Assembly (NCBI GenBank): GCA_004009845.1 | Contig: RMBW01000007.1 | Span: 62,001-126,000, forward strand | Source: Davidsoniella eucalypti | Taxonomy: Eukaryota > Ascomycota > Sordariomycetes > Microascales > Ceratocystidaceae | Length of the DNA: 64,000 bases | Direction of reading: 5' to 3' | Shown here: positions 21,785 through 33,910 of the stretch, piece after piece | How positions within the stretch are numbered: the stretch's first letter is position 1 | How the letters are laid out: every line of letters starts with the position of its first letter | Notes under the pieces: model-generated | The model's input: the letters and a program-made list of their open reading frames with translations, nothing else | Told to the model about the DNA's origin: nothing | The model's database searches: none | Program-made: the position numbers and the translations under genes

Positions 21785-23029
21785 TCATTTATTTTTGTTC
21801 CATTTTGTCCCAAAATCGCATTATCTTTTCTTCTTCACGAGTAAGTATGTTGTTTGGTTGACTCTTTAGCAAAAACCCCGCCGCTCGCTTAGTTGTATAT
21901 GCATATCTTCCCTTCCACATGCAGGCTCCACCTTTTCCAGAGAATGCATGCTTTGTATGATCTCAGTGACTTAGTTAGGTAGACGCTATATATAATCAAA
22001 TTAAATCAAATGCTTTGTAGCACCTAAACAATTGTGTAAAGATAACTAGTCCTTTTTGAAAAGTGAAAGAGTGAAAATACGTGGAACCTAGCTCGCAAAC
22101 ACCGACTTGTTATCCAATCTATTGATCAGTATTTTTACATCACTATAACTAGTATATCTTGGCTCCTTACTACAGATTGTTGCCCAAAGTTATCTATCTT
22201 CTGTTCTTAGCTCATTATCGTCTGTCTTGGGCTTAACATCTCCTGTGATTTTGTTTTATGTTGGCTTGGAAAACTTGTATTCATTCCTATTCAGCTAGAT
22301 CGCTTGCCAGTCTAAGTGATGCGATAATTTGTTCCATCTCGAGCATTCGTCCACCATAAGAACGCATGTGGCTGAGCGTTGGTGATGGAAGTTAGGTAGC
22401 AGGGAATGACTTCAAGTAAAATTGAGAAGACTGGCATAGTAGGTTCATTGAAGTTTCAGTTTTGAATTTTGCTTGATCAATACAATAAAACGACCTTGAG
22501 TAGAATTCAACATCATGCGGCTATTTGTTTACGATTTTGTATCTTTCCTAGCCTCGATAGGAAACAACAAGTAACCTCCAATTGTCAACGGATTATTTTA
22601 CTACATAGTGAGGTGTTTGAGGCTCTGGAGCCTTAAAACACTTCTCGAGGAGCCGTCTAAGAAGAATTGTGACGATAAAGACATTGATGTCAAAAACAAC
22701 CCAGATCTAACTCGCTAGCTCCATGGCACACGGCCCACTTTTAAGCGTGTGATATATCATAAGCTAGACTCCTCTTCTTAGCTTTGTAGGCTCAATACAT
22801 CTAGATTGAGAGGTTCGGCTTGCCTTCCTAATACGGTTCAAAGATCATCCTATTTCAGATGTCTTTCATATACAAATCAACCAACCAGCTTCAAATCATA
22901 ACCTAAATCATTAATATCTAACTTTCATTCAACATATACTTTTTCTGGATGATCTTCTCACGGCTTTACCATCAACCATTATAGATTTCTACCTCGCCTG
23001 AACTTTGACGTCACGCATTTCATATCAAA
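21785..23029. other. Spacer between tRNA-Ser and the next gene
   Basis: AT-rich DNA with no open frame above 60 codons of any quality. The last few hundred bases are the probable promoter and leader of the gene starting at 23030. Short C/D-box-like words occur near 22310-22380, but the spacing and flanking stems are not convincing. Confidence 0.45.
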
Positions 23030-24144
23030 ATGCCCCATGCCAACGATATGCTCATCGACGACGACGAGGCCGACATTGACGTCGACATGGCCGACTCAAT
23101 TATCAGAGCCGAAGTCCGCACTGCTGAGCCCGTATCTGAGCCATCACATAATCGGCATATCGGATCATCTCTAGCTGCAAACTACACACCATCAGTCGGG
23201 ACGAAGCGAGACGAAGCCGATCTTCTGCCCACTGTATTTCCGCCCATGCAAGCTCTTCCCGCCCAACGCAAAAGGGCTCTGCGTGAAGGATACACGAAGA
23301 ATACCTTTGCACGGCAGCATCTTGACAAGGCGCTCATGGATGTTCAGCGTGGCGTATTGCGCCGTGTAGAAGATGGGATCATCGATCCAGAAGACTATAG
23401 TGACGGAAAGAAGGGTTACACTAGCTTCCGAGAGCTCTGTAATGACGTTGATCAGTTAGTCAACTTCTTGTGGTACATCGGGACTCGTAAGTTACTCACC
23501 AGAATACATGGAGTTTATATACTAGACTAAACCAAAATTTAGCTGCCTTGCAAGTTCCGTACCTATTTGAAATATTAACTAGTTTCACTTCTTACATCGA
23601 ATCAATGACCCCCGAGCCCATTCCAACTTTCAAAGTACTACGTAAACTAGATCACATCTTTGCCAGTCTGATACAAAAGAAAGACGTAGTTTCCAACGAA
23701 CCCGTCACTGGTCTTGATGAATTTGCTGTTAGAGACACAGACCTCGTACGGCTACGCGCCATCATCGATAGAAATCGAGACATCATGCTTGACAAAATGC
23801 GCGGTCTTGCCGGCCTCGAAGATGATGACGAGGCATCCAACAAAAGTAGCGAAGAGGACGACGACGATGATGATCTCGAGTGCAACTTTGACCATCCCGA
23901 AGATCAGGATGGTGATGATGATGGCAATGATGATAATAGGCCATTGCCTGGCATAGAGCCAGAGGATAATGAGTTTACTGTTGATGGATCACGCTGGCTC
24001 CCTCCACAGACTCGGCTGGAGCTTCTTTACGCTGTCGCCATGAACTTTCAGAAGTCTTTGGAAGGCATCAACGAGGTTTTGAAAGATGGATATATCGATA
24101 ACTTCGGTGCGTCTGATGACCAGCAACGGCCATGTGTAAATTAA
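23030..24144 (+). CDS. Conserved ascomycete protein of unknown function
   Basis: Two exons (23030-23486, 23543-24144) encode 352 residues. The splice restores the reading WYIGT-PALQVPYLFEILTS across a 56-nt intron with GTAAGT and a CTAAAC branch. The protein has an acidic N-terminus (DDDEADIDVDMAD). A helical core follows with TFARQHLDKALMDVQRGVLRR, a short FRELCNDVDQLVNFLWYIGTPALQVPYL block and PTFKVLRKLDHIFASLIQ. Then come a long Asp/Glu tract (about residues 245-285) and a C-terminal helix. I recall similar short proteins in filamentous fungi carrying the label meiotic recombination protein DMC1. No RecA-type ATPase motif is present here, so I do not adopt that name. Acidic tracts suggest a nuclear or chromatin role, which is inference only. 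Confidence 0.85.
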
Positions 24145-24330
24145 TATGGGAAACGCAATGATGTAATATAGCTTGTGATTTGTTTGAAATTTAACATCCA
24201 AGAGTATCTATTGTACCTTGTGCATTCATACATACGTAGCATGCCAGTTCTATATCCTTTCTATGACAACATTGCCTTATATATATCTTTTTCCCACTTC
24301 AATTTTGCAACAAACCCAGTTGATGTAGGC

Positions 24331-25335
24331 TCACATTTCATCGACATCGTCTAATCCGATTCTACGCGCAAATTCCTGCGCCCAAGCTCGCGGAAACTCT
24401 AGTCTATGTCTATCCAGCCATCTCTCGCCCATTTCCACCTTCGCACTAGTCACACCCTTATCCAAGATACCACATGGCACGAACCGTGCCCAGGGATTAC
24501 GTTCTTGATCACCTGCCACAGCCACATCCATATTAACCGCCACACCAAGCCCAGTAACATGGCGTCTAAGATGTACGCCCATAGCCGCAATCTTACGCTG
24601 TCCAAGCCCACGCTGCACATCAGGCACTAGCCAAACCCCTGGCTCGTCCTCGTCTAATATCGTGCGTATGCCACAGACTGTAGCAAGGACGCTCTGCGTC
24701 GTGTTTTCGAGAAGACGCGCATAGTCTCGCACGGAAAAGTTGCGGTGTACGGGGGAATGCAGGTCGATGGTGGGCCAGAGAACTATCTGTCCCGGCCCAT
24801 GATATGTCATCAACCCGCCCCGGGTGCTGGGGATGATGCGCGGCCTTGATGAGAGCTCCATCTCTTCTGCCCCTTTAGTGACCTCGAGGCTGGGCGTAGT
24901 GCTAGATGAGGCTAGGGGAGATGGCGAAGTCGAAGCTTCGAGGTTTCGTGATAACAGCGGCGCTGTCAATGCCGCTCGTTCAGCAGCTGATACGTCCTTT
25001 TCATGCATACGCCGACCAAGAGTAAATACGGGACTTGGTGTGAATGCAAATACTACAGGCGATGGTGGGGGTGCAGTAGGGTCCTTTTTCCATTCCAGGA
25101 ATAAAGATCGCGTTTCTTCCTGTTGAATGCTCATGTCCTCGTAGGAACTATATGACGAGGCGCCTACCGTCGATTTCAATAGCAGCGCTTTTAGCGGCAG
25201 AGCAGATAGATTCTGTGGTGAGGACATGAATGACCGGACTGTTCTTGGTGATACACTTGCTATACATTGTGGTAAACGCATATGGCTTCGCCATCTGAAA
25301 CAAGCCGTTTGATAAAATGATATTGTCGATTTCAT
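24331..25335 (-). CDS. LIP2: Mitochondrial lipoyl(octanoyl) transferase Lip2/LipB
   Basis: A single exon encodes 334 residues. The enzyme moves octanoyl from acyl carrier protein to lysines of lipoyl domains, the first step of protein lipoylation in mitochondria. Family blocks are clear: VFTLGRR, RGGLMTYHGPGQIVLWPTID (substrate loop), GLGQRKIAAMGVHLRRHVTGLGVAVNMDV with the conserved lysine, and FVPCGI with the conserved cysteine. The Arg/Ser-rich, acid-poor first 45 residues fit a mitochondrial targeting peptide, which supports the ATG at 25335. A low-complexity Ala/Ser/Thr insertion around residues 120-165 separates the first two blocks and is unusual in length. The gene converges on the preceding one with only about 190 bp between stops. 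Confidence 0.95.
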   Translation of the reverse strand: MKSTISFYQTACFRWRSHMRLPQCIASVSPRTVRSFMSSPQNLSALPLKALLLKSTVGASSYSSYEDMSIQQEETRSLFLEWKKDPTAPPPSPVVFAFTPSPVFTLGRRMHEKDVSAAERAALTAPLLSRNLEASTSPSPLASSSTTPSLEVTKGAEEMELSSRPRIIPSTRGGLMTYHGPGQIVLWPTIDLHSPVHRNFSVRDYARLLENTTQSVLATVCGIRTILDEDEPGVWLVPDVQRGLGQRKIAAMGVHLRRHVTGLGVAVNMDVAVAGDQERNPWARFVPCGILDKGVTSAKVEMGERWLDRHRLEFPRAWAQEFARRIGLDDVDEM

Positions 25336-26136
25336 CGTTCTAGACGATTAAAGGGGTTTCTTTGGTATGTACATAACACATACATGGGCGAGGTCGATGG
25401 ACAAATAAAATGCTTACGGATGGCGCCGGCTGAATGTCGGTTCAAATGTAGCGCTTCCCATATGTAGTTGGTTACTTGTAGTTATATGTGCCATTTACCT
25501 TGAATTTAATATCTTCTTTCTAGAGTCCAAATAACCCCCCCTAAACACTTCGAAGCCCTTCCCGGGCGTGCAACGAGTAGCCTAGTCAAGTATCTTGTAC
25601 CACCACGCCAGAGACGCATGGCCCGGGAAACAAGGCTGGCCTGGTCCGGTAGTAGGCAGCGAACTTCGCATCTGATAGATAGGCACGCTTCCGGTTTGAC
25701 AACCACCCGAGCGAATTTCGTGCTATTCCACACGGCCTTCCTAAGGTTCCCCAGCCTCGCCGATCTTGTCTCTACTCTGTAGAGAGCCCCTCCTCAACTG
25801 CATCCCATCTAGCTTCAGATACGTGGATTATGTAGCTATCCTCCCAGTATATCGAGCATCACCCATACCAGCCCCCCTAAGGAAGGCCAGCCTCAAACCG
25901 GCAAAACTGATGTTATAAGGAACCAAAAATGCTCTCAGCAATTCGTCTTGCTGTACGTCATCGGTTTATCTTAGTCACAACACACATGTATACGATCAAG
26001 GCAAGCTCCGAACACAGGAGAGAAAAGGATACGTCACCAGATAGAGAGCTAGAGTAGAACATGATAAGCCAAGCAACATTCAAACTATCTCTGGAACAAC
26101 AGAAACTCTTCTACGGGGCGGCTGCGGTTCTGGTTG
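25336..26136. other. LIP2 upstream region
   Basis: The first 150 bases or so are the likely LIP2 promoter. A GC-richer segment at about 25520-25900, starting with a CCCCCC run, has an open minus-strand frame (25506-25733) without recognisable features. No gene is supported. Confidence 0.4.
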
Positions 26137-26622
26137 TCAATGAACCAGGAGATGGTAGCGGCTTCGGCTTGAGGCCCGAGCTTTGAAGAGATTTAGGCGT
26201 TCTTGACCGTGTCGTTCCCCCATGGCCGAGGCATCTACGCTAGGTTTCTGGGCTGCTTGTGTCCACCAGAGGCGGTAGTCGACACGCTCGCCGGAGAAGG
26301 TGACTAGGCCTCCCAGCAAGGGTCTTGGGCGGGCCGTCTCATGAGCATTATAAGTAAAGTCTGGTAGACTCTTAGTATCGGAAACATGTTTATGGGTATC
26401 GAGGAAGATATGGTCCACTGGGAGCTGAGTAGTGTCCTGAAGAAAAGGCACATCAAGCTTGTCAAAAATCAACTTATGGTTCGCTATACATCGATAGGCG
26501 AAAAGGAGGGGGACGGCACAACTAACGGCGAGGATGAGGACGACGAGCCAACAGATGATGAAGAATACATGTCGGTAGAGGAAGGAGATGGAGGTTCGTG
26601 ATTCATATTTGAGTTCCAGTTT
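26137..26622 (-). CDS. Doubtful membrane-protein reading frame, start exon not found
   Basis: A minus-strand frame stays open for 161 codons before a stop at 26137 but has no ATG in its upstream 130 codons. It contains one strong hydrophobic segment (VFFIICWLVVLILAVSCAVP), then IANHKLIFDKLDVPFLQDTT and a soluble tail with GGLVTFSGERVDYRLWWTQA. This looks like a single-pass membrane protein whose first exon lies upstream. I could not find an AG acceptor after the TTACTAAT branch-like site at about 26630-26637. A plus-strand frame (26386-26601) overlaps it. I recognise no family. Treat as a candidate only. Confidence 0.3.
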   Translation of the reverse strand, partial: KLELKYESRTSISFLYRHVFFIICWLVVLILAVSCAVPLLFAYRCIANHKLIFDKLDVPFLQDTTQLPVDHIFLDTHKHVSDTKSLPDFTYNAHETARPRPLLGGLVTFSGERVDYRLWWTQAAQKPSVDASAMGERHGQERLNLFKARASSRSRYHLLVH

Positions 26623-27198
26623 TCATAAGTAATTAGTAAGATGTAGGCAGGTTTTAACACGGCTATGCATAGGGTCCCTTTTTTCAACCTTACAGCCCTA
26701 CCGATGTGTACTTACACCACAATCACAAAGTGGTTGATTCCTTAATTTTAAAGTTTCAATTTATGACATTGTTAGAGAGAAAAGATGACAAAAACCCCAA
26801 TAATAATATTTTAGTTGAAAACAACCTGATAGGGATTCAATAGAACTAGAAAGAAAAAAATAGCGTATGTAAGTCTTGAGAAGTAAGATCAAATAAATCA
26901 GAAGCAAATGGAACAAAAATGAACACGGGGAAAAAAGAAGTAGGAGTAATGATAACTTGAAGAAAGAAAATAAAAAAGGTACGAAAATATTCAAAAGTAA
27001 AAAAAAGCCCTATCATAGCACTCCCACCTAACTCCGTGAAAAGGCATAGAAAAAATAAATAGAAAAGAGAGACGGACTCGAAAGGTCGAGAAAGAATAAA
27101 AGATGACGAAAATCGCAGGATAGATAAAAGTGGCGTAGGAATAAGAATAAACACGGCTCCAACTATACAAAGACACTGCACAAGTTAGGTTAGCCATA

Positions 27199-27237
<39 letters not shown>

Positions 27238-27855
27238 TTTCAACACGAATGGAGGGCACACAATATGTGACTAGGAGATTGCGTGAAGATTGAATACTGA
27301 AAATAGCAAAGCATCAAAGATCGAGGAAACGAAGGCAAAAGACAGAATAAAAAATAACAGCGCAATTTAAACAGAAGATATCAATACACACCCGCTTTTC
27401 GCAGTGCGTGATGAACAGAAAAAAATGAAGAAAGATGAGACAAGAATAAAAGATGAAGCAAACCCAACGACTCATCTCCAAGCCGAATAAACAAGAGACA
27501 AAATAAGTGACAAGAACAAATAATAAAAACAGTGGAGGGATGCGATGCATCAAGCGTGAGACGACCAAAGGAAAACTAGTATAGCACCTACACTTTCCGT
27601 ACCGACAGGCTGCAGCTGTGTTTATTATGACTTACACAAGCTGCAGTTTCATGAAGGAAGAAGAAACCCAAGGCGTATTGTATGGGTATTCGGATGCCGA
27701 TATATCCTCGGAGCAAGGATATCTTGTTCAGCATGTCTGTCGCATTTCTCTTTTGGATATATATGCAGAATCTTTTTCTGGGGTATTGTAACTAGAAGTA
27801 ATGAACTGAGACGGGTTGCTTCAGTTGTTCTAGAAATTTATAAACACGTTAACAT
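26623..27855. other. 3' flank of FLO8 with purine-rich DNA
   Basis: From about 26770 to 27600 the plus strand is dominated by A and G, so the FLO8 sense strand is T/C-rich. This resembles the RPB2 3' flank and suggests a long 3' untranslated and termination region. Several hydrophobic minus-strand frames here are low-complexity artefacts of the T/C-rich strand. The segment includes a 31-base A run at 27202-27232. Confidence 0.45.
27202..27232. repeat. 31-base poly(A) homopolymer
   Basis: An uninterrupted run of 31 A residues lies in the purine-rich 3' flank of FLO8. It is the longest homopolymer in the window. It could be a genomic mononucleotide repeat. There is no adjacent coding remnant to suggest a retrocopied mRNA tail. 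Run length is prone to sequencing error. Confidence 0.9.
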
Positions 27856-30626
27856 CTAGTCCGTATCACTTAGCTCAGTGCTATCAGTTACAGGAAAACT
27901 AACCCCGAAATCAAATGTATCAGGGCCTTCACCATCAGTTCTGATGAAGGCATCGAAGTCGAAGCCCTCGAGGACATTGTCGCCATTGAGTGGATCAGCA
28001 AGCTCGAACGCGCCAAAGTTGACCTACGAAGAAAAGTGTTAGTTAACTACCTTTAAACGAGCAGTTTCGAGATACATAACATACCGCCATGCCGTTGTTG
28101 CCATCCACGTTGAAGCCTGGGTCGGCATGAGGCTGCGTGACAGCACCTGCGGGAGGCACCACGTTGGGTACTGTCGATGGTTGCGAGTTGGGAATTGCCG
28201 CTTGAGGGCCACCAGGCTGAGGCGCATTAGACTTGAAGCTGGTAGTATTAGCAGGGGTGATAGGAGTCGCAGGTGTAGGGGCGTCAACATCGCCAGTGTC
28301 GGCAACAGGAGTGGCGCCAGCAGCACCGCCCTTCTTTTGAGTGGCAGCCTAGAACAATTACGGGTTAGTAAGGTACATGGCACATATGCGAATATAGTTT
28401 TGAAAGCTTACTTTAGTCTTAGTTGTCTTCTTGTCATTCTTCTTGGGGGCAGGCTTAGTCGGCTGTTGTGGCGTAGGGGGAGCAGGCGTTCCTTGCTGTG
28501 GTGAAGAAGTGTTCGTCCGAGAGTTCATGGTGTTCGGTGCTGAAGGAGGTGGCATTGCGGCAGTCCGTTGCTGTGGGGTGTCCTGGACAGTCCCCGGCTG
28601 GCTTTGGCCAGGCTGTTGCTGATTTGGTGGTTGGCCAGACTGCATCATCTGGTTGCCATTCATGCCATTCTGCTGCCATTGGCCTTGAGGGTTCTGGCCA
28701 GCACCAACACCTTGTTGTCTGCCCATGACCTGCTGGGGAGTCATTTGTGGTCCAAAAGCATTATTAGGATGGGCATTTGGTGGACGCATGCCGTTCATTT
28801 GACCACCTGCCACTAAGAAGTTGTGGTTCATTGCATTGTTCATGTCGCCATTAGCACCCATAAAGTTGACAGGATTGGGAGATCCTTGGTTTTGAGCACC
28901 GTCTGCTGGAGCGGGCGAAGCGATACCAACATTGTTCAGCTGACCAGAAGCACGCTTGATGTCAGCAGGGTTTGGCGAGGCACCAGACTTGTTTTGCGGA
29001 GAGGCATCGGGAAACTGGTTAGGACCTCCAGGTCCAGGGGGGTTCTGGCCGTCCTGGCGGGGCATACCACCCATGTTATCCTGCTCTTGTCTTGCGATAA
29101 GAAGGCGCTTTTTGTTCTGCTGCTCAAGCATCATAAGCTGCATCTGATAGTCTTGTAGAGCATGGTTGCTTTGGCCTCCGGCAGGGTTAGGGCCGGGCTG
29201 GTTGGAGCGCATGCCAGCAGGGCCTTGGTTCATCTCATTACCGCCGTTGTACATGCCGCTGATGGGGCCGTCTGGGCCTTGTGACATCATGGGAGAGTTC
29301 TGACCCTGAGGGCCACCAGGCATTTGCTTGCCAGGCATTTGCTGTCCATGGTGGTGCTGAAGATGAGCAGCATATGTAGCAATAGACTTCGACTGATTGC
29401 TATTGCTGAATTGCTGCATTTGCTGTGCCGTCAGGTTGCCAGTGTTGATTAGCATTTGCTGGTTTTGGGCATTTGGTCCACCAGGAATTTGCTGGCCCAT
29501 CATCTGGCCCGGGCCAGGACGACCGTTCATCATCATGTTTTGTTGATTTTGGTTGAACCCGCCATCAACACGAGGCTTCTTAGACGGCGAAGAGGCGTTA
29601 TCAAGGCCACCCGGCGATTGGGGGCGGTCTCTGTTTGCATCCATACCAGTTCCATCACGAGGCATAGGGTGCTTATTCTGCTGAAGCATCATTTGGCCAC
29701 TATTCAATAAGTTAATTTATCACCCTATCGTAATGCGTAGTGCGGATGGGATTGAAGATTGTACTTACGCGCTGTTGTTGACCATGGCAGTACGAGATAA
29801 AGACGGGTTAGGCTTCATCATGGCCATAGTGCCATTCGGCATACGGACCATGTTGCCGTAAATCTGGGGGCCACCTTGGCCATCACGCACCTGACGCAAA
29901 AGGTCATGCTGCGAAACCTGTCTCGTGCGGCTCTAAGCCAGTTCGTTAGTGTGTGGGCCATCATTGAAGGCTGCGTGCGTTTTCCAGCTCCGAGTTACTA
30001 ACCTGAGTGTGTTGGACGTATTGCGAAACAATCGGAGGGACGTGTTTGCCGTTCTGTCGAGAAGCATTGTGTATGTCCCAGAAGATTGCAAACCATTCGA
30101 GTAGGAAGGAGTTTTCCGATGAAGATGTGTGTACGTTAGGTTCGGGCAAGTCTCTAGGAGGCTTGACGTCGTCCTTGTTGTCGGTATCCATTGAGTCATC
30201 GGTTCCATGGTTTGTATCGCCATGCTGCACGCTGTATTTCTCATTTTGGACGAGAGGGCGAGCACAGTCATACATTCCTGATCTCATGAAATACTCGTAG
30301 ATGTACGAGTTGAGCACAGCACGATGCTGAGTGTCTAGATGCATCAGCGCACGCTGGGGATGCTGCTGCTGCTGGTTTTGCATTTGATGCTGTGGGTGTG
30401 GCTGTTGTTGCTGCTGCTGCTGTTGCTGCATCATTGGCTGGCCCGGCACTTGCTGTTGCGGCGGTCCTTGAGATTGTGTCTGTTGCATTTGGATATGGCC
30501 TGGCTGCGGGTGCTGCCCAAGTTGGGGCTGTGGTTGCTGTCCCATGACCATGCCGTTGTTCATCATGGGGATCACAGTGCCGACGGGGCCCAGCGGGTTC
30601 ATCGCCATATTGACGTTGGCATTCAT
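27856..30626 (-). CDS. FLO8: LisH-domain transcription regulator of the Flo8/Som1 (SomA) family
   Basis: Five exons, complement(27856-28023, 28085-28348, 28412-29699, 29769-29932, 30003-30626), give 835 residues. The N-terminus has a Gln-rich tract (residues 67-75). A LisH motif at about 104-130 reads AVLNSYIYEYFMRSGMYDCA. The conserved LUFS block is DLPEPNVHTSSSENSFLLEW then FAIFWDIHNASR. Exon 2 adds the SomA-typical IYGNMVRMPNG and MMKPNPSLSRTAMVNN. The rest is Gln/Asn/Met/Pro-rich low complexity with a basic patch (KKPRVDGG and KKNDKKTTKTK), ending FDFGVSFPVTDSTELSDTD. Flo8/SomA acts in the nucleus downstream of cAMP/PKA to control adhesion and development. The CTG/CTA and CAA repeats of the Gln-rich part suggest length polymorphism. 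Four introns of 61-70 nt all have good donors. Confidence 0.92.
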
Positions 30627-33600
30627 TTTATTAGAGGCCGACGAGAAATGTATAAAGCTGAGTCGGAAGTGTAGTGGGCTGAGCGCGTTATGAGGTGTGA
30701 CCTTCTTTTCGCTTCAGTGGATAAGGCAATCAAATTAATTGGGATCCGGGGTGCGATAGCGCGTCGATAGAAATGAAATGTTTAAAACGATGGTGCAGCG
30801 CAAGGCAAGGCAAGTCGAGAATCACGCCGCAGCAACGGCAGTCGGGAAGATGAAGGAGGGGAAAAAGATATTGTAAAATGTTCGAATGGTGTCGGTTGGC
30901 AAGGAGGCAACTATGAGACGCGCTTCTATCAAAAAGCGACGTAGTGCTTGGGGCGTGCGGTGCAGACAAAGATCCAGTACGTATATTTTGGGGGGACAAG
31001 TGAGGAAGATACGCTTCGGTAATCGACAGCGAGTATGTTTATAAGGCCTGTAGCCTTAGACAGTAGACCTAGCAATGCGCCTACAGTGGATAGAAAGCGG
31101 TCGGTCAAAGAAAATATTTAAATGTCGGACGCGATGCAAGATCGTATTGTAGATTTGCAAGGGCGATCGATAATGTGGTCTCTCGAATGACTGAAACGCG
31201 GATATTAAAGCTTTTAGTATAGCACAAGAATCCGGGCTAGAAATGGGGTTAGGATAGGCCGATGTATGGACAAGTCCAGCGAGCTATACACAGCAACAAC
31301 GGCGATATCAATACGCCGATTGTTGGAGGTCTTCGAGCTCCTTCTCTCGCCACAGCGCACAGCTGAGAGAGCAAGGTTTTGCCCCAGGCGCAGGCTCTTG
31401 CTCAACACCAGCTTCGAGGCAGCCTGCGACGAAACGCAGAGAAACAGGAAAGCAACAGAAGACTGCGGCCACTCAGCGGCGTCAATTGTAGCCGAGTGAG
31501 ATACGGTGTAAACTCGAAGCCGAGTCGGGCCAAAATAAAAGAAAAAAATGTAAATTAGCAGATATTCAGGCCGATCGATTGATCGATGGGAGGGGTGGCG
31601 GCGATGACAGTCCAAAAAAATCAAAGATAGCAAGATCGAAAGTTTGTCCTAAAAGAAGAGACAGAACGGTATGAAATCGAAATCAAGATGTAGGGAACCA
31701 ATTTAGTAGGACAGGACTTTGATCAGAAAGAGCGACCAAAGGAGCCCAAAGTTGCTCTAGCATTTAGAACATGCCAAAGACCAAAATGCTTGTCGCTACA
31801 GGTCGTCGCACCGTGTACTTTGTGTGGCGCTGTCGACTTGAGGGGCTAGCAGCTTAAATTATAGTAGACCACACAGCGCTGAGCACTCAAAGCACACGAA
31901 AGGCTGTATCGTGTGTGGCGTTAATGTGGGGATGCATGTGGCGTCTACGCGTATTGGCTAATAGTGCCTCAGGCATCACTCCACAAACTATACCCGATGC
32001 GCACGGAGACGCGACTTTCGCACGGTCAAAGTTGCACAGTATGCAAGTAAAATGACAAGATAGAACAGTGGTTTACTATATAAGAGCGCGCCATATTCCC
32101 TTGGATTCTCGAGTAGAACGGCCTTTTGATATATCGCGATGTGCTCATGTCAAATATGGGACGAACAAATTTTGCAGATTGACAAAACTTTGGGATTTTC
32201 ATCACTTTCGTACAATTATACAATCACATACATGTATATTCATAAACTAAGATGCAGCCCATATCAACACCACTGATTAGTAACATCTTCATAGCTCCAT
32301 AAGATTAATGAATTAGAAATAAAAATAACAACACTGATTAGTTGTCGCCCACTGTAAATATATCAGATATTCAGCATACCGCGCTACGTGATACTGTGAA
32401 CTAGGATTGACACGGTTATCATTAACATCATACATGGTGTGATCTCCACGCACGCCTTCTTCGTGGCCAGTTTACAACTATAGTACCCTAGTGTATCTGC
32501 CATAGTTCCCACGCTACATATCAGTTTGTGTGATATGTGCCATCCCAGAAATCACAAAAAATACATCGACCTTAAGATTATCAGAAGGTAGATACATTTG
32601 TCTTCGTTGATATGCTTCTCCAGCCAATGTTAGGCGCTACTTACAAGGTTTAGCAATGTCATGTTGGAGGATCTCTCTATCTTACAGGCCTGTTCATACA
32701 CATATGAATTATTACTACTGTATACTTGTACTTTTTCTCCAGACCTCCAAAATCTCCACACACTATAAGGGGGTTGTAGAATATCCCACACACAGTGCGT
32801 GGTCTTGTCACCCTGATGTATAGGTAGTGGCATCAACAAAGTTGGTGGAATCAATAGACATCAAGTCTCTTGTGCTCCCTATCCATATCCCTTGATGTCG
32901 ATATGTGTTTCAATATCCAACTAGCCAACTACTTATGCTGCTTACAAGTAAAACCCCTTCTCCTCTTTGTTAACATACTATCCCTACAGCTCCGATTTAT
33001 GAGCACAAGAGACATACATATATATATTATTTATATTATGTAGTTTTATAGCTGACTATCCTAGGAACCAGCCAGCTGGATCGTCGCGTGAGAGGCAGCA
33101 TGTTTTTGTTGCTTTTTTTCCTCTGTGGCGGTTGCATCGGGTACCTGCACTAAGCACCTAGCTACAAACATACTGCGGTATTATCCAACTTCAGCACCCT
33201 GCTATACTACCTACCGATTGGTCCTTGGGATCAGGCCCTGTAACTAACTGTTTACAAACACATATTTTATTTATTTTGCCAGGCGCCCTACATACAACTA
33301 GTAGTATGTAAAGGTCTATTTGGATTCGTGTAGGTCTGTACGCCTATAACTCGGCCAACACGCTTTGTTAACGCCTAAAGCCTATTACGATTGTATGCTA
33401 TATCTCAACTCAAACCTCAGCAAAGTAGCCTCTTTCAGAAGCAAATACCGCGCTATATCTTGACAGGTCAGTACAGGGAAGGTACATGTATCTGCCTGTG
33501 TGACTTGCTTAAGATGATTATCAACAGGGCTCAGATAGAAAAAATTATATTCTTTTTGAGGCATTATAATAAGCCAATAGAAGTGCCACTATAACCCTAA

Positions 33601-33910
33601 TGTTTTTTAAATTCCTGCCATATAAAGAACAAACCAAACCCCAAAAAAGTCAAGCCATCAACCAAATCTATTTGTTGGTACCAGGGATCCTTAATTTCAC
33701 TTAACAGGGGAGAATGTATATATAGATGCACATCAATATAATTGTTTATGTTTGCTGTGTTTAGTTCTGTTTATGGCTTATATATAGTAAAGTACTAATA
33801 GTTTGATACAATGCATTAACTGACATAAAAAATAAGAAATACGCCAAATTTCCAGTGAATCCGTAACCCTTGGTTGGTCTGACTCAAATGATGTGATTGT
33901 CAGACTGTAT
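30627..33910. other. 3.3-kb non-coding region upstream of FLO8 and downstream of BET3
   Basis: Both strands were read. Open frames stay below 140 codons and lack motifs, including the minus frame at 31214-31633. The part next to 30626 should be the FLO8 promoter and leader. Large promoters with regulatory non-coding transcripts are known for yeast genes of the adhesion pathway, but no specific RNA can be pointed to here. Confidence 0.45.

Noticed and set aside
22300..22400. C/D-box-like words suggesting a snoRNA
   Set aside because: C and D boxes are not properly spaced and there is no terminal stem; such words occur by chance in AT-rich DNA.
26386..26601. Acidic plus-strand frame ending DEDDEPTDDEEYMSVEEGDG
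   Set aside because: It lies exactly opposite a hydrophobic minus-strand segment; acidic repeats are a common antisense artefact. Not excluded, only less likely.
28431..29158. Plus-strand frames opposite FLO8
   Set aside because: Antisense of a Gln/Asn/Met-rich coding region; Leu/Val/Cys-rich with no motif.
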